Shown here: positions 13,501-25,700 of the stretch, in pieces
How positions within the stretch are numbered: the stretch's first letter is position 1
Layout of the letters: each line of letters opens with the position of its first letter
Position numbers and translations under genes: made by a program
Notes under the pieces: model-generated
The model's database searches: none
What the model saw: only the letters and a program-made list of their open reading frames with translations
Told to the model about the DNA's origin: nothing
DNA from: Guadua angustifolia
Lineage: Eukaryota > Streptophyta > Magnoliopsida > Poales > Poaceae
Assembly (NCBI GenBank): GCA_036346375.1
Contig: CM070512.1
Location: 36,750,466-36,814,465 of the forward strand
Length of the DNA stretch: 64,000 bases
Reading direction: 5' to 3'

Positions 13501-13939
13501 TTTTTCTTCAACTCGTGAAAATCTGAACCTGAAGGCATGGCAAATTCTACATTGTTTCCCAGTTGCTTTTTTTTGGCAGCTTTATTTAATTCTACAGTCA
13601 ACAAGCATCCAACTGTGGGAGAACAACCATGAACAAGATGTGCAGCTTGTGATTGACAGGGATATAGATTTCGGTTTAGGGTTCCTCAAAAATGCTGGCA
13701 GGAATTGAGTTCAGACAATTGAGATGAATAGTCTTAACTTATATTACTGTCACTTTGTTGTCAGGAAGTGGTGATATCCTTCTGATTGGCACCTATTCAG
13801 TGTCTCATTTGCAATCTGGATTGCTTAACTGTTTCTGAGTCCCTTGTAATGCTTGCCAGTTCAGAGTCAAAATTCTCAATTTAAATATGTCACTGCCTTA
13901 TCTAATGCCGGCCACACAAGAATATCTGATGTGGCAAAG
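10579..13939 (+). repeat. Host tandem duplication, copy 1, first part
   Basis: Begins at TGTCTTCTTCCTTTGAAGATT and matches copy 2 (23581-23967 then 46118 onward) base for base with scattered substitutions and small indels. The match runs to GATGTGGCAAAG at 13939, where a Gypsy element interrupts it; it resumes at 23404. The content is non-coding. It has an AT-rich lead, a GC-richer part at 11440-11900 with GGCACGGCAGGC-type runs, two TATACTTATAAATATATAT repeats near 12350 and 12455, a truncated Stowaway-like CTCCTCCGTCC end at 12476, and degenerate AATTTC/AAATTT-rich sequence from 12740 to 13330. No convincing gene was seen; the short open frames are not conserved between copies as proteins. 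Confidence 0.85.
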
Positions 13940-16900
13940 TGTAATACTGCAAGCAAAAAAATGTGTGGCTGAAATCTCTCTCTCTTCCTTTTGTTTTGTG
14001 TGGCTGAGATGGATTTGAGGCCCACATTGCTCTTCCCCATTTCTTGATTTCCTGGCCGAGCTAGCTATTTTCCTTGGCGTTGCTCTTCCTGGCGCCATGC
14101 TTTCTTGGCCTTCCTCCTGCCGAGCCATTCCTTGGCTTCCTCCCTCTCTGCGCCACCTTTCCAAGCCAGCAGCAGCAGCAAGGAGCAGCCGTGGGCAGCA
14201 GCAAGCAGCAGCAACAAAGAGCAGCCGTGGGCAGCAGCAAGCAGCGCCGGTGCTTCCTCTCCCTGGCCATAGCCCTCCCTGCGCCCTGCTCCGGCCAGCC
14301 TCCGGCCAGCCACCGCCCAGCTCCGGCAGGTCTCCGGCGAACTCCTCCTCCCCCGGGTCAAGGCAGCATGTCCCCCACCTCCTTTTCCTCCATGTGTAAG
14401 GATTTGAGGTAAGAACCCTAGGAATTTGGGGAGTTAAGTTCTTGCATGCAAGGTGTTTGTTCTATTGCTTGGCTAGAATTCCTGATTTTGAGATGTTGGA
14501 GGTTGGGGAAATGGAGAGACTAGAGTGAATGAGAATGTTCTGTTCGGACAAATTTTCGTCCTTGGTTAGAGCTGCTAATGGAAAATTCCACAAGCATTTC
14601 CTGGGGGTTTGGCTATAACGAAAGTTGTAGATAATTGAATTACCTTTCAATAGAGACCGAAATCAACAAGTTTCGTTCAGCCGTTTGAAAGTTATGGTTA
14701 TTTTACCGCGTGCTGTCCAGAGCAAAGTATTTTTGCGGCTGTCTGCTGTTTGTCGCAAATCTGGGAATAATCGGTACCTTTCCCGGTCGGTTGGCTATAG
14801 AAAAAGTTGTAGATAATCGAATTACCTTTCAATGAAGTCTAGAATCGCTAAGTTTCGTTCAGCCGTTTGAAAGTTATGCCCGTTTTACCAAGTGCTGCCC
14901 CAGGTTGGCAGATTTCTGTTTTCGGGTTTAGGAGTAGGTTGCAAAGCCAACTTATTTATGAGTCTTGCGTTGTATTGTGGGTGTGTTTTTGAGTGGATTA
15001 TATCCATGTGCAGGTGGTGTGACCCCGGGGGTGGCAATCTCGTCTCGCCACACCGGCTCGAGAAGTTGAAGGCAAGTGTATTGTCTTCGGTTGTGGCTTA
15101 GGTGGCTAATTGGTTTTGCAAGCATATAATTATCCATGTGTTATTTTAATATTTTCATGTTTGATTTTGCTTGCGATGTGATGAATGGGAATGGTTAATT
15201 GGTTATGCCATCGTTCAAACCTAGATTATATGAAGTGCATCAATGTTTGTTTGTTTGTTATGTGTGTTGATTGACGAATCAGATGCCTTGTCAATATGCC
15301 ATGTGTTTCATTTTATATATGCCTTGACGATGCTCCCTAGTATGATTAGGCTAATGGGAACATAGAAGATATAAGATTTGCATTACGAAAATAGCTCGAA
15401 TTGTGGTCATGATATGTGATTGTGGCGGTTATGTGAATGTTGCTGATATATGTGACCTTATGGATATGAAAGTTGAGAATGACCTTTTTCATATATGTGT
15501 TTATGAAAAGTGCATCTTTGGAGTGAATGCTTTGTGGGTTGTTTGTTGGACCCGTATAATCGCCAAATGGATATATTGCTAGATCACACGCTTCATAAGA
15601 TTGCTTACTACTATGAGAGGTGAGCGTGAATAATAAAGTTGTGAGGTTGGATTAATAGGAAAAGTTGATTTGCTATCTTGAAAATTAATTATGTCTTTGG
15701 TGCAGTGTTAATGATAGATTGACCATGTTGATGAGAGTAGTTGAGAATATGAATTTGAATGTTGGGAATGCGGATATGAGTATTGAGAATATGGATATGA
15801 ATGTGAGGAATGACATTTGCATATGTGCATTCAGGAATTGCATTGAGCCAGGGCGGTGAGAAAGTTATACTGAAGTATAACTAATCCGAGTGCTCGGAGT
15901 TCCTACCAGAGTCCCATCCATCGGCGTGGATGGGGCGGTGTTAGCGAGGGACCCGCATCGGGTAGCGGGCAAGCCCTGTTTTAGGCGGGCCCTTCCACGG
16001 AATGGTTGGGTTTTGAGGCACGACGACGGCGGGTGGTGCTCGGCAATACCCAGATTTGCTAAAAGAGGAGATGAGCCATGCATGATGCATCATATGCATG
16101 AGAAGGCATCATACGCATGAGAATGGTGAAATATGCATGAGAATTATGAAATGAAATGAGCATATGAGCATGCAAGCATATTTGCATCTGCATTGTATTG
16201 ACACGGAGGAATCATGTTTAATGATTTGGTTGTGATGTATGAATATGATATTCTGCCTTTGTACGGCATATTGCATTTGTATTGCATTTACGATCATGAA
16301 TCATGTTTAATGAGTTGGTTGCGATGTGTAGATATGATATGCTGCATTTGTATGGCATGTTGCATCCGAATTGCATTTACGATCATGAATCATGTTTAAT
16401 GAGTTGGTTGCGATGTGTGGATATGATATCTTTGCATTTGTATGGCATGTTGCATCCGAATTGCATTTACGATCATGAATCATGTTTAATGAGTTGGTTG
16501 CGATGTGTGGATATGATATCTTTGCATTTGTATGGCATGTTGCATCTGAATTGCATTTACGATCATGAATCATGTTTAATGAGTTGGTTGCGATGTGTGG
16601 ATATGATATCTTTGCATTTGTATGGCATGTTGCATCCGAATTGCATTTACGATCATGAATCATGTTTAATGAGTTGATTGTGATGTATGGATATGAGATT
16701 CTTCCTTTGTATGTTTTGTGCACTTGAGTATGAAAGCATAAATGCATTCCCTTGCATTGTGTGTTGCAACTGATAAATGGGATTGATGAGAATGGGAAGA
16801 ACAGGTTGAGGATTGAGGCGTGGACTCATCCAGGAACGTTTATTGAGGCGGGGTAAGATTTAGTTATGTTTTCGAGTTGGTTGTGGTAAGTGGAGTTAAT

Positions 16901-17443
16901 TATCACCTCTTTTACTAGTTGAATTTCCATATATTAATGGCTATATCAAATTCTAGAGTAAAATTAATTCAATTAAATTCAATACTTCTTATTAATGTTG
17001 CACTTTGCTGAGTCTTGGACTCACGTTTGTTTACTTCCTGTGTTAGGTGCCTTGAAGTCGCCTCACGGGATGGGAGTAGAGCACGTGCATCGCATCGCGG
17101 TCACCTACAACCCAATTAATTGTTTCATTAATAATGATTGTAATAAATGCGATTGTATTGTGTTGATCGATGTTGCGTAGTTGGTTAATTGCCGATTGAA
17201 ATGTGATTGATTATCTAAGGACTGTTAGAATGATATTATATAATTGCTATTGTTCCTTTGTCTGCGAGTGGATGTCCTCTGTTCTAGAGATCATGCTTAA
17301 ATTTTGTAAATTCGGTGACTTAGTTTTTTTAGGCTAGTTAAGAGTTTAGTGATTAAATTCGTTTAGGTCTTTATCGTAGATGTGTCGTTCAGTATTTGGA
17401 GTTTTTGGTAGCATTCATGATGCACTTGGCGCCGGTGTTCTGA
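13940..17443 (+). repeat. 5' LTR of the 13940-23398 Gypsy element
   Basis: About 3.5 kb, colinear with the 3' LTR at 19912-23398. Order within: a GCAGCAGCAA-rich microsatellite block (14165-14250), segments repeating GTTGTAGATAAT (14620-14880), a tract with many GATATGA/GAATATG motifs (15700-15820), and a ~90-bp tandem array (16202-16690). The 3' terminus has decayed: GGTGTTCTGA here versus GGGGTGTTACA in the 3' LTR. Confidence 0.88.
16202..16690 (+). repeat. ~90-bp tandem repeat array in the 5' LTR
   Basis: CGATCATGAATCATGTTTAA recurs at 16291, 16380, 16470, 16560 and 16650, giving periods of 89-90 bp. Each unit also holds ATGGCATGTTGCAT and GATATGATAT. Because 90 is a multiple of three it yields a repetitive open frame on each strand. 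These frames are by-products of the repeat, not proteins. Confidence 0.9.
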
Positions 17444-17456
17444 TTAGTATCAAAGC
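17444..17456 (+). other. Primer-binding site (tRNA-iMet type)
   Basis: TTAGTATCAAAGC lies directly after the 5' LTR end. The usual plant Gypsy site is TTGGTATCAGAGC; both differences are G-to-A changes. It marks the start of minus-strand synthesis and fixes the LTR boundary. Confidence 0.75.
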
Positions 17457-19911
17457 GGGCTTGGTCCGTGGTGTTTGAATGTAGTGATTAATTCTAGAAT
17501 GAATTAAAATTTTTTTGTGTGAAGGTAGACACATGGTTCAAAGTTGAATCTTTAAACTGCGGGCCCTAGGGCAATACCAGTAAAACTTGATGTAGAATGA
17601 TGAATTAATCTAAAATTTGACACACTCGATGCACAGTAGGAAAGGGATGGGATATCGTTGCATTGTGTTACAATGCTTATTTTGTTATTAATGCTATGTT
17701 GATACTTGTGATTATGTTATTTGTTTGTCTTGATAAGGCTATGGTATTATTGATGGCTATTCTTGAAGTGGTAGAGCGCTCCACGGGGTCTGGTGGGACT
17801 CCGTGTGCCGAAGAGATTTCGGCCTTGTTGTGTAGCCGTGTTGGTCGGTGTGGCAGTCGAGAGCCAGCACCGGAGGATCCATAATCCCGGGTGAGGATAG
17901 TTCTAATCCCTTTGCCGTAAATCGGAGAGTTGATGGAGTGCGTATTTGAATTTTGTCTTCCTTGGTCTTGTTGGATTTAAGGCAAAGAAGAGAGTTTTGT
18001 GTTTCCCTTTTTGGTTGCCTTGCAGAGAAAGACATGGATTTCTTCGTGTTGTCGTTCTCCAAGTTGAGGTTTTGGATTTGGAGCTTTAAAGGGAAAAGTG
18101 TTATTCGATTGATTCGTTTTTCCTTTCCGTGAATTGATTTGTGTAACTCCTTTCCTTCGTGGAATTTTAGATTGTAATGATTGGTTTGGAGATCTGTTGA
18201 ATGACAAGGCTTGAGTCCTGTGATTTTGTAAAATTTGAGAGTCAAGCTTCTTTGGAAGTTTTTGTTGGCTTTCCTGGAAGGAAAAATTCGGCAGCTAGAG
18301 TAAGTTGTGGGCGATTGAAGATCTTCCTGTAGAGGATTAGGAGATGTTTGTGTTGTTGGGTTAAGGTGGTCGACCCTAATTGGATAGATGGCAAGAAGTA
18401 GGTTGTGGGTCATGGTGATCCACGAATATAAGTGGAGATCTGGAAATGGTGTTTGCGTAAGGTTATAAAGGATTGTGTCAAAGAGGTAATAACAAGTTTG
18501 GTTGAGGAACTTGTTAATTAAGTGATGTCGGCTAGTGAGGTGGTCACTGTTGGGAATGAGTTTCCCCTCTTTTGTTTAAGAGATTGTGTGTTGATTGTGG
18601 GTTCGGATGTCGGTTTTGAGAATCGATTTTCTCTTCCCAAGTCTTGATTTTGATGTTATAAGTAGTTTTGCTTTGATGACCTTGATTAAGTTGTTTTGGT
18701 TATTGAGACCTTCTGTCAAAGAGTTGCGTGGAGTCTCTCTTCCATCTTGAGTGCTCCCCGATGTAAATCTTATCGCGTTGATTTGAAAATGATAAAAGTG
18801 GTTTTTGAGATGTTCGAGATTTTGAATCTGCCTTTGCGATTTGGCTTAGGAAAGGAAATAGAGTGATCATGGGATTTTGTTGAACTTTCTCCAAGGTGAT
18901 GTATGTGGTTTATTGGTTTAAAGAGAATTGTATCTCTTTTGCATTATAGCTGGAGTTAAGGATTATGACTGTCCGTGGTGCCGTGTTGAGTATGGTAAGG
19001 ATTTATACTCTTGGGTTTGATTATGTGAGGGCGATACCCTCTTAAGAAAGGAACTAAGTGTAGTTTGGTATTGACTTGCGTTCCTAGCATGAACTAAGCG
19101 TTGGCCTCAAGTAGTTTAAAGGTGGATTATAATGGAGCCTTGTGATGTCGATTCAAATTCTTTTGGGTGGAATCAGTTGCTAAATGTTTTATTTTCGTAA
19201 GTTGTCGGAACCCTCGGTTTTATGGGTTAGACTCAATGTGGGTTAGCCAGAAATGGATGGTTCGGTTGCAAACCTTTTCGTTGAGTGATTGTCTCGTTGT
19301 GTGAGACATGTTTGAAAGAAGGTCAAGTTCGATTTTGTGTTGTGAGGGAATTTGATTGTTGCCATGTGGGGCTAATCAATTCAATAGTAAAGAATGATTT
19401 TTGATCCTGTTGAAAAGATACAAATCGTGTTTTAATTCCTAGAGGATCCCGATGTTAATTGGTTAGAAATAGTGGTATATCTGATTCTGTTAGAAGTTGT
19501 TAATGGTTATGTGGCTATAAAGGTTAACTATTGAGGAGAAATGTGAATCAAGGCTTCCTTTGTTCTTAGGGAGTTTGGGTTTAGAACCCCAACTGTTCAA
19601 TCGAATAGAAATTCAGTGATGTGCTTAATAGAGTGTTGTGGCTTATGTTAATCGTATTATCATGAGTCGTTGGTTGGTGGTATGATTTGGGAATTTTGGC
19701 TGTCTGCTCGGGTCTAATAGCGTCTGTGTGTGGGTGATGTGACTTCTCAAGTGGAAAGGAGGTGACTCGAGCTTTGGAGTCCCGTGCGTGGAAAGTTCGC
19801 AACCTTGTTCTTTTTGGATGTTTTCGCTTTATCAATTGATTCCCGTTGTTCTTGTTGGAGTTCTTGTGGTGTTCAGAATTCGAGGTCGAATTCTGTTAAA
19901 GGGGGGAAGAG
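17457..19911 (+). other. Internal region of the non-autonomous Gypsy element, no coding domain
   Basis: About 2.45 kb of G/T-rich sequence on the plus strand. No zinc knuckle, protease DSG/DTG, RT YVDD or integrase HHCC motif was seen in any frame. The longest open frame (218 codons, minus strand, 17757-18413) is Ser/Thr/Lys-rich and lies antisense to the element, so it is taken as chance. The region ends in a polypurine tract, AAAGGGGGGAAGAG (19898-19911), right before the 3' LTR. Confidence 0.7.
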
Positions 19912-22900
19912 TGTAATACTGCAAGCAAAAAAATGTGTGGCTGAAATCTCTCTCTTCCTTTTGTTTTGTGTGGCTGAGATGGATTTGAGGCCCACATTGC
20001 TCTTCCCCATTTCTTGATTTCCTGGCCGAGCTAGCTATTTTCCTTGGCGTTGCTCTTCCTGGCGCCATGCTTTCTTGGCCTTCCTCCTGCCGAGCCATTC
20101 CTTGGCTTCCTCCTCTCTCGCCACCTTTCCAAGCCAGCAGCAGCAGCAAGGAGCAGCCGTGGGTAGCAGCAAGCAGCAGCAACAAAGAGCAGCCGTGGGC
20201 AGCAGCAAGCAGCGCCGGTGCTTCCTCTCCTCAGCCATAGCCCTCCTGCGCCCTGCTCGGCCAGCCTCCGGCCAGCCACCGCCCAGCTCCGGCAGGTCTC
20301 CGTGAACTCCTCCTCCTCCTCCTCCCCGGGTCAAGGCAGCATGTCCCCGCCTCCTTTTCCTCCATGTGTAAGGATTTGCGGTAGAACCCTAGGAATTTGG
20401 GGAGTTAAGTTCTTGCATGCAAGGTGTTTGTTCTATTGCTTGGCTAGAATTCCTGATTTTGAGATGTTGGAGGTTGGGGAAATGGAGAGACTAGAGTGAA
20501 TGAGAATGTTTTGTTCGGACAGATTTTCGTCCTTGGTTAGAGCTGCTAATGGAAAATTCCACAAGCATTTCCTGGGGGTTTGGCTATAACGAAAGTTGTA
20601 GATAATTGAATTACCTTTCAATAGAGACCGAAATCAACAAGTTTTGTTCAGCCGTTTGAAAGTTATGGTTATTTTACAGCGTGCTGTCCAGAGCAAAGTA
20701 TTTTTGTGGCTGTCTGCTGTTAAATAAATCTGGGAATAATCGGTACCTTTCGATTCGATTGGCTATAGAAAAAGTTGTAGATAATCGAATTACCTTTCAA
20801 TGAAGTCTAGAATCGCTAAGTTTAGTTCAGCCGTTTGAAAGTTATGCCGTTTACCAAGTGCTGCCCAGGTTGGCAGATTTCTGTTTTCGGGTTTAGGAGT
20901 AGGTTGCAAAGCCAACTTATTTATGAGTCTTGCGTTGTATTGTGGGTGTGTTTTGAGTGGATTATATCCATGTGCAGGTGGTGTGACCCGGGGTGGCAAT
21001 CTCGTCTCGCCACAATCGGCTCGAGAAGTTGAAGGCAAGTGTATTGTCTTGGTTGTGGCTTAGGTGGCTAATTGGTTTTGCAAGCATATAATTATCCATG
21101 TGTTATTTTAATATTTTCATGTTTGATTTTGCTTGCGATGTGATGAATAGGAATGGTTAATTGGTTATGCCATCGTTCAAACCTAGATTATATGAAGTGC
21201 ATCAATGTTTGTTTGTTTGTTATGTGTGTTGATTGATTTAATCGATGCCTTGTCAATATGCCATGTGTTTCATTTTATATATGCCTTGTGATGCTCCCTA
21301 GTATGATTAGGCTAATGGGAACATAGAAGATATAAGATTTGCATTACGAAAATAGCTCGAATTGTGGTCATGATATGTGATTGTGGCGGTTATGTGAATG
21401 TTGCTGATATATGTGACCTTATGGATATGAAAGTTGAGAATGACCTTTTTCATATATGTGTTTATGAAAAGTGCATCTTTGGAGTGAATGCTTTGTGGGT
21501 TGTTTGTTGGACCCGTACAATGCCAAATGGATATATTGCTAGATCACACGTTCATAAGATTGCTTACTACTATGAGAGGTGAGCGTGAATAATAAAGTTG
21601 TGAGGTTGGATTAATAGGAAAAGTTGATTTGCTATCTTGAAAATTAATTATGTCTTTGGTGCGAGTGTTAATGATAGATTGACCATGTTGATGAGAGTAG
21701 TTGAGAATATGAATTTGAATGTTGGGAATGCGGATATGAGTATTGAGAATATGGATATGAATGTGAGGAATGACATTTGCATATGTGCATTCAGAATTGC
21801 ATTGAGCAGGCGGTGAGAAAGTTATACTGAGTATAACTAATCCGAGTGCTTTCGGAGTTCCTACCGTAGTCCCATCCTTTGGCGTGGATGGGAGCGGTGA
21901 TAAGCGTGGGACCGCTCTTTGGGTAGCGGGCAAGCCTGTTTGGCGAGCCCCTTCCACGGAATGGTTGGGTTTTGAGGGCACGCATCGACGGGTGGTGCTC
22001 GGCAATCTACGTATTTGCTAAAAAGAGGAGATGAGCCATGCATGATGCATCATATGCATGAGAAGGCATCATACGCATGAGAATGGTGAAATATGCATGA
22101 GAATTATGAAATGAAATGAGCATATGAGCATGCAAGCATATTTGCATCTGCATTGTATTGACACGGAGGAATCATGTTTAATGATTTGGTTGTGATGTAT
22201 GAATATGATATTCTGCCTTTGTACGGCATATTGCATTTGTATTGCATTTACGATCATGAATCATGTTTAATGAGTTGGTTGCGATGTGTAGATATGATAT
22301 GCTGCATTTGTATGGCATGTTGCATCTGAATTGCATTTACGATCATGAATCATGTTTAATGAGTTGGTTGCGATGTGTGGATATGATATGCTGCATTTGT
22401 ATGGCATGTTGCATCTGAATTGCATTTACGATCATGAATCATGTTTAATGAGTTGGTTGCGATGTGTGGATATGATATCTTTGCATTTGTATGGCATGTT
22501 GCATCTGAATTGCATTCGATCATGAATCATGTTTAATGAGTTGGTTGCGATGTGTGGATATGATATGCTGCATTTGTATGGCATGTTGCATCTGAATTGC
22601 ATTTACGATCATGAATCATGTTTAATGAGTTGATTGTGATGTATGGATATGAGATTCTTCCTTTGTATGTTTTGTGCACTTGAGTATGAAAGCATAAATG
22701 CATTCCCTTGCATTGTGTGTTGCAACCGATAAATGGGATTGATGAGAATGGGAAGAACAGGTTGAGGATTGGGCGTGGACTCATCCAGAGCGTTTATTGA
22801 GTAGGGGTAAGATTTAGTTATGTTTTCGAGTTGGTTGTGGTAAGTGGAGTTAATTATCACCTCTTTTACTAGTTGAATTTCCATATATTAATGGCTATAT

Positions 22901-23398
22901 CAAATTCTAGAGTAAAATTAATTCAATTAAATTCAATACTTCTTATTAATGTTGCACTTTCGAGTCTTGGACTCACGCTTGTTTACTTCTGTGTTAGGTG
23001 CCTTGAAGTGCCTCGGGGATGGGAGTAGAGCACGTGCACGACTGCGGTCACCTACAACCCAATTAATTGTTTCATTAATAATGATTGTAATAAATGCGAT
23101 TGTATTGTGTTGATCGATGTTGCGTAGTTGGTTAATTGCCGATTGGAAATGTGATTGATTATCTAAGGACCTGTTAGAATGATATTATATAATTGCTATT
23201 GTTCCTTTGTCTGCTGAGTGGATGTCCTCTGTTCTAGAGAGATCATGCCGAAATTTTGTAAATTTCGGTGACTTAGTTTTTTTTAGGCTAGTTAAGAGTT
23301 TAGTGATTAAATTCAGTTTCAGTCTTTATCGTAGATGTGTCGTTCGTATTTGGAGTTTTTGGTAGCATTCGCGGTGCACTTGGCGCCGGGGTGTTACA
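19912..23398 (+). repeat. 3' LTR of the 13940-23398 Gypsy element
   Basis: 3,487 bp from TGTAATACTGC to GGGGTGTTACA. It differs from the 5' LTR by scattered substitutions and many 1-6-bp indels, several at G/C-rich spots (for example around 14750 versus 20720, and 15880-16030 versus 21835-22020). The tandem array is present at 22162-22640. Confidence 0.9.
22162..22640 (+). repeat. ~89-bp tandem repeat array in the 3' LTR
   Basis: CGATCATGAATCATG recurs at 22251, 22340, 22429, 22517 and 22606, giving periods of 88-89 bp. The copy number matches the 5' LTR array but variants differ between units (GATATGCTGC versus GATATCTTTGC), suggesting unit exchange or independent drift since insertion. Confidence 0.88.
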
Positions 23399-23403
23399 CA
23401 AAG

Positions 23404-23580
23404 GTATATATATATCCGAGTATAAAAGCCTTACGTTGGGGGTCAGGAGCAGCATAAGATTGTAGGAACCCCAATAAGACTAACCCAAAAACTATTAGCT
23501 TCATGCTTTCTGAAAGTATTCTCAATTCTCGTTTGGTTTTCAAACCATACAGGTGAACTTTCTAATAAATTTACCATTTA
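23404..23580 (+). repeat. Host tandem duplication, copy 1, last part
   Basis: Continues copy 1 after the Gypsy insertion and matches 49113-49287, from GTATATATAT through AATAAATTTACCATTTATGT. At 23581 it passes directly into the start of copy 2 (TGTCTTCTTCC). Both unit ends share TGTCT, a possible microhomology at the duplication junction. Confidence 0.85.
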
Positions 23581-23967
23581 TGTCTTCTTCCTTTGAAGAT
23601 TCCAGACTGGGCAACGCTGTTTCACATTTCGATGTAATGTGGCCTCTCACTCTTAATTCAAACAACAACACAAGTCCATCACCAAACTGTTGTTAAGTTC
23701 ACCACTACACTATTGAAATCTAATCTCTAATAAAAGACCAGCTTACTCTCTCCATGTAAAATTTAAATTCTTTTTTGAGTAACTAAACAATATGTATCCC
23801 ATTGAATATAATAGAAAATGTAACTTGTATTAGACCTCACATGGAAAAATTTCCGAAACTGCCACTACCGACTGACCCTGATCCACCCGTTTTCATCAAA
23901 AGTATGTATAGTTTCCTTTCTGAAATATAGAAATATTTCAAATGAGTGACTTTTATTTGCAAACTTT
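23581..23967 (+). repeat. Host tandem duplication, copy 2, first part
   Basis: Matches 10579-~10964 with a few substitutions. It is broken at GCAAACTTT by the Copia element starting at 23968 and resumes at 46118. Confidence 0.85.
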
Positions 23968-24130
23968 TGTTAAATTATTTTAACATAATATGGCCCATGT
24001 AAATTACAGAATGGTTCTTATAATAAAAGGTCTAAGTGTGATGGTTGCTAGACTAAAAGATTAAGAATCATGGGGTTTAAAATCCCTCTCCTCTCCCTTC
24101 CAAATATTTAGTTGTATACTAATTAGTGTT
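23968..24130 (+). repeat. Truncated 5' LTR of the Copia element
   Basis: Matches the first ~165 bp of the 3' LTR (45302-45465) up to TACTAATTAGTGTT, then switches to integrase coding sequence. About 650 bp of LTR plus the whole 5' coding half is deleted at this junction. Confidence 0.85.
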
Positions 24131-25306
24131 GTACCCTTATCTTTGTGGATGCACGCATTAAGGACTATTATATACTTGTTGAATAGGGTTTCTAGTAAGT
24201 CAGTTTCTAAGACTCCTTATGAACTGTGGATGGGAAGGAAACCTAGTTTGAGGCACCTGCATGTTTGGGGCTGCCCAACAGAAGTAAGAATATTCAATCC
24301 ACATGAAAAGAAGCTCGATGAAAAGACCATTTGAGGTTACTTCATCAGCTATCCTAAAAAATCAAAAGGGTACAGATTTTACTGACCTAACCAAAGTACA
24401 AGAATAGTTGAGTCTAGAAATGCTCAGTTCATTAAGAATGGTGAAATCAGTGGGAGTGGTGATCTACAAAATGTGGATATCAAAGAAATTCAATCCAACC
24501 CTAGTCCCATCATTGTTGTATCACCGTTACACAACACTGTAGAAAATACAACTATTGAACCAGCTACTAATGTGCAAGTCACAACTGAAAAGAAAATTCC
24601 ACATAAAAGGAAATTGCGAAGGTCTGCACAGAATGAAAGACTAGCCATTTCAGATGATTATGTGGTTTATTCACTTGAACATGAATATGACTTAAGTATC
24701 GAAAATGACCCAATCTCATTTAAGCAAGCCATGGAAAGTGATAACTCTAAAAAGTGGTTTGATGCTATGAAAAAGAGTTGAAATCAATGAATGACAATAA
24801 AGTTTGGGAACTAGTCGAGTTGCCACAAAGTTTAAAATAAGTCGGGTATAAATGGGTCTTTAAGACCAAACGTGACTCAAAAGCCAACATTGAAAGATAT
24901 AAGGCTAGACTTGTCGCTATATGTTATACTCAAAAAGAAGGTATTGACTACAAGGAGACCTTCTCTCCAGTTTCAAAGGACTCTTTGAGAATTATTTTGG
25001 CTCTAGTGGCACAGTATGATTTAGAGCTTCACCAGATGGATGTGAAGACTACTTTTCTGAATGATGATTTGGATAAAGAAGTGTATATGAACTAACCTGA
25101 AGGATTCTTGGTTTTAGGAAAAGAAAATTTGGTGTGTAAGTTAAAGAAATCAATATATGGGCTGAAACAAGCTTTCGACAATGGTATGTAAAGTTCAATG
25201 ATACTATTTTAAAGTATAGTTTTGTAGAGAATATTGTTGATCGGTGTATCTACATGAAGGTCAGTGGGAGCAAGTTTGTTATTTTAGTCTTATTTGTTGA
25301 CAACAT
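24131..25306 (+). pseudogene. Copia polyprotein relic, part 1: integrase C-terminus and RT N-terminal half
   Basis: Integrase tail motifs YLLNRVSSKSVSKTPYELW and GRKPSLRHLHVWGCP (24170-24290) are followed by a stop near 24332, GYFISYP and a linker. RT follows: GYKWVFKTKRDSKANIERYK, ARLVA, then DYKETFSPVSK (24840-24975) and ELHQMDVKTTFLN (25025-25065), a stop after EVYMN near 25094, SIYGLKQAF (25150-25176) and LFVDN (25288-25302). The last is a change from the catalytic YVDD signature. The frame breaks at 24781 and near 25178. The domain order is clear but the polyprotein cannot be functional. Confidence 0.88.
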
Positions 25307-25700
25307 CACTACGTCAGGATGGGCCTATAGTAACACACATATGTGCTACTATAGCTCAAAAAAAGTGTTACTGAGTCCTATAGTAACATATTTTATTAGT
25401 GTTTCTATAGCCTATGTTGCTATAGAAGGGTCTATTGTAACATGTAATAAGTGTTCTTGTATATAAGAAAAGATGTTGCAACCATGTTATGGCAACATGT
25501 ATCAAATGCGTTGCTATAGACTATAGTAACACCTTTTTTAGTGAGAGCAACATAGTAATACGTGTTGCCATAGACCCTAGTAACACCTTTTTTTTTTGTT
25601 AAAGCAACATAGAAGCATGTGTTTCCATAGACCCTTGTAGCACCTTTTTAGATACAATAATTGAACTTAGTAACACCCTTTTTTAACTACAACAACACAA
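25307..25700 (-). repeat. CACTA left terminus and subterminal repeats
   Basis: After CACTACGTCAGGATGGGCC, short related motifs recur in both orientations: CTATAGTAACAC (25325), GCTACTATAG, CTATAGTAACAT (25380), GTTGCTATAG (25425), GTTGCTATAGACTATAGTAA (25511), GTTGCCATAGACCCTAGTAA (25564) and a decayed one near 25620. Clustered subterminal repeats are where CACTA TNPA-type proteins bind (family knowledge). Confidence 0.7.

Larger units (their letters stand above)
13935..23403 (+). mobile_element. Non-autonomous Gypsy-type LTR retrotransposon (TSD CAAAG)
   Basis: The element proper is 13940-23398 (9,459 bp), starting TGTAATACTGC and ending GGGGTGTTACA. A perfect TSD CAAAG lies at 13935-13939 and 23399-23403. 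The uninterrupted sister copy at 49112 reads straight across the site, which confirms the empty target. Two ~3.5-kb LTRs surround an internal region of only ~2.47 kb. A tRNA-Met-like PBS and a polypurine tract set the orientation. No gag, protease, RT, RNase H or integrase motif was found, so it must have depended on an autonomous partner. LTRs make up about three quarters of its length. Confidence 0.9.

Noticed and set aside
16202..16690. Possible CRISPR-like array
   Set aside because: Units are contiguous 90-bp repeats without unique spacers, inside a plant retrotransposon LTR.
16303..16747. Repetitive open frames with CIYDHESCLMSWL and its antisense counterpart
   Set aside because: They arise because the LTR tandem unit is ~90 bp (a multiple of three); in the 3' LTR the 88-89-bp units break the frame.
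17757..18413. 218-codon minus-strand open frame in the Gypsy interior
   Set aside because: Antisense to the element, low complexity, no domain, and overlapped by other frames.
19784..20499. Frames encoding Gln/Ala-rich or CCC-rich peptides near 14061-14412 and 20031-20499
   Set aside because: Both are the GCAGCAGCA microsatellite in paired LTRs; the frame changes between the two LTR copies.
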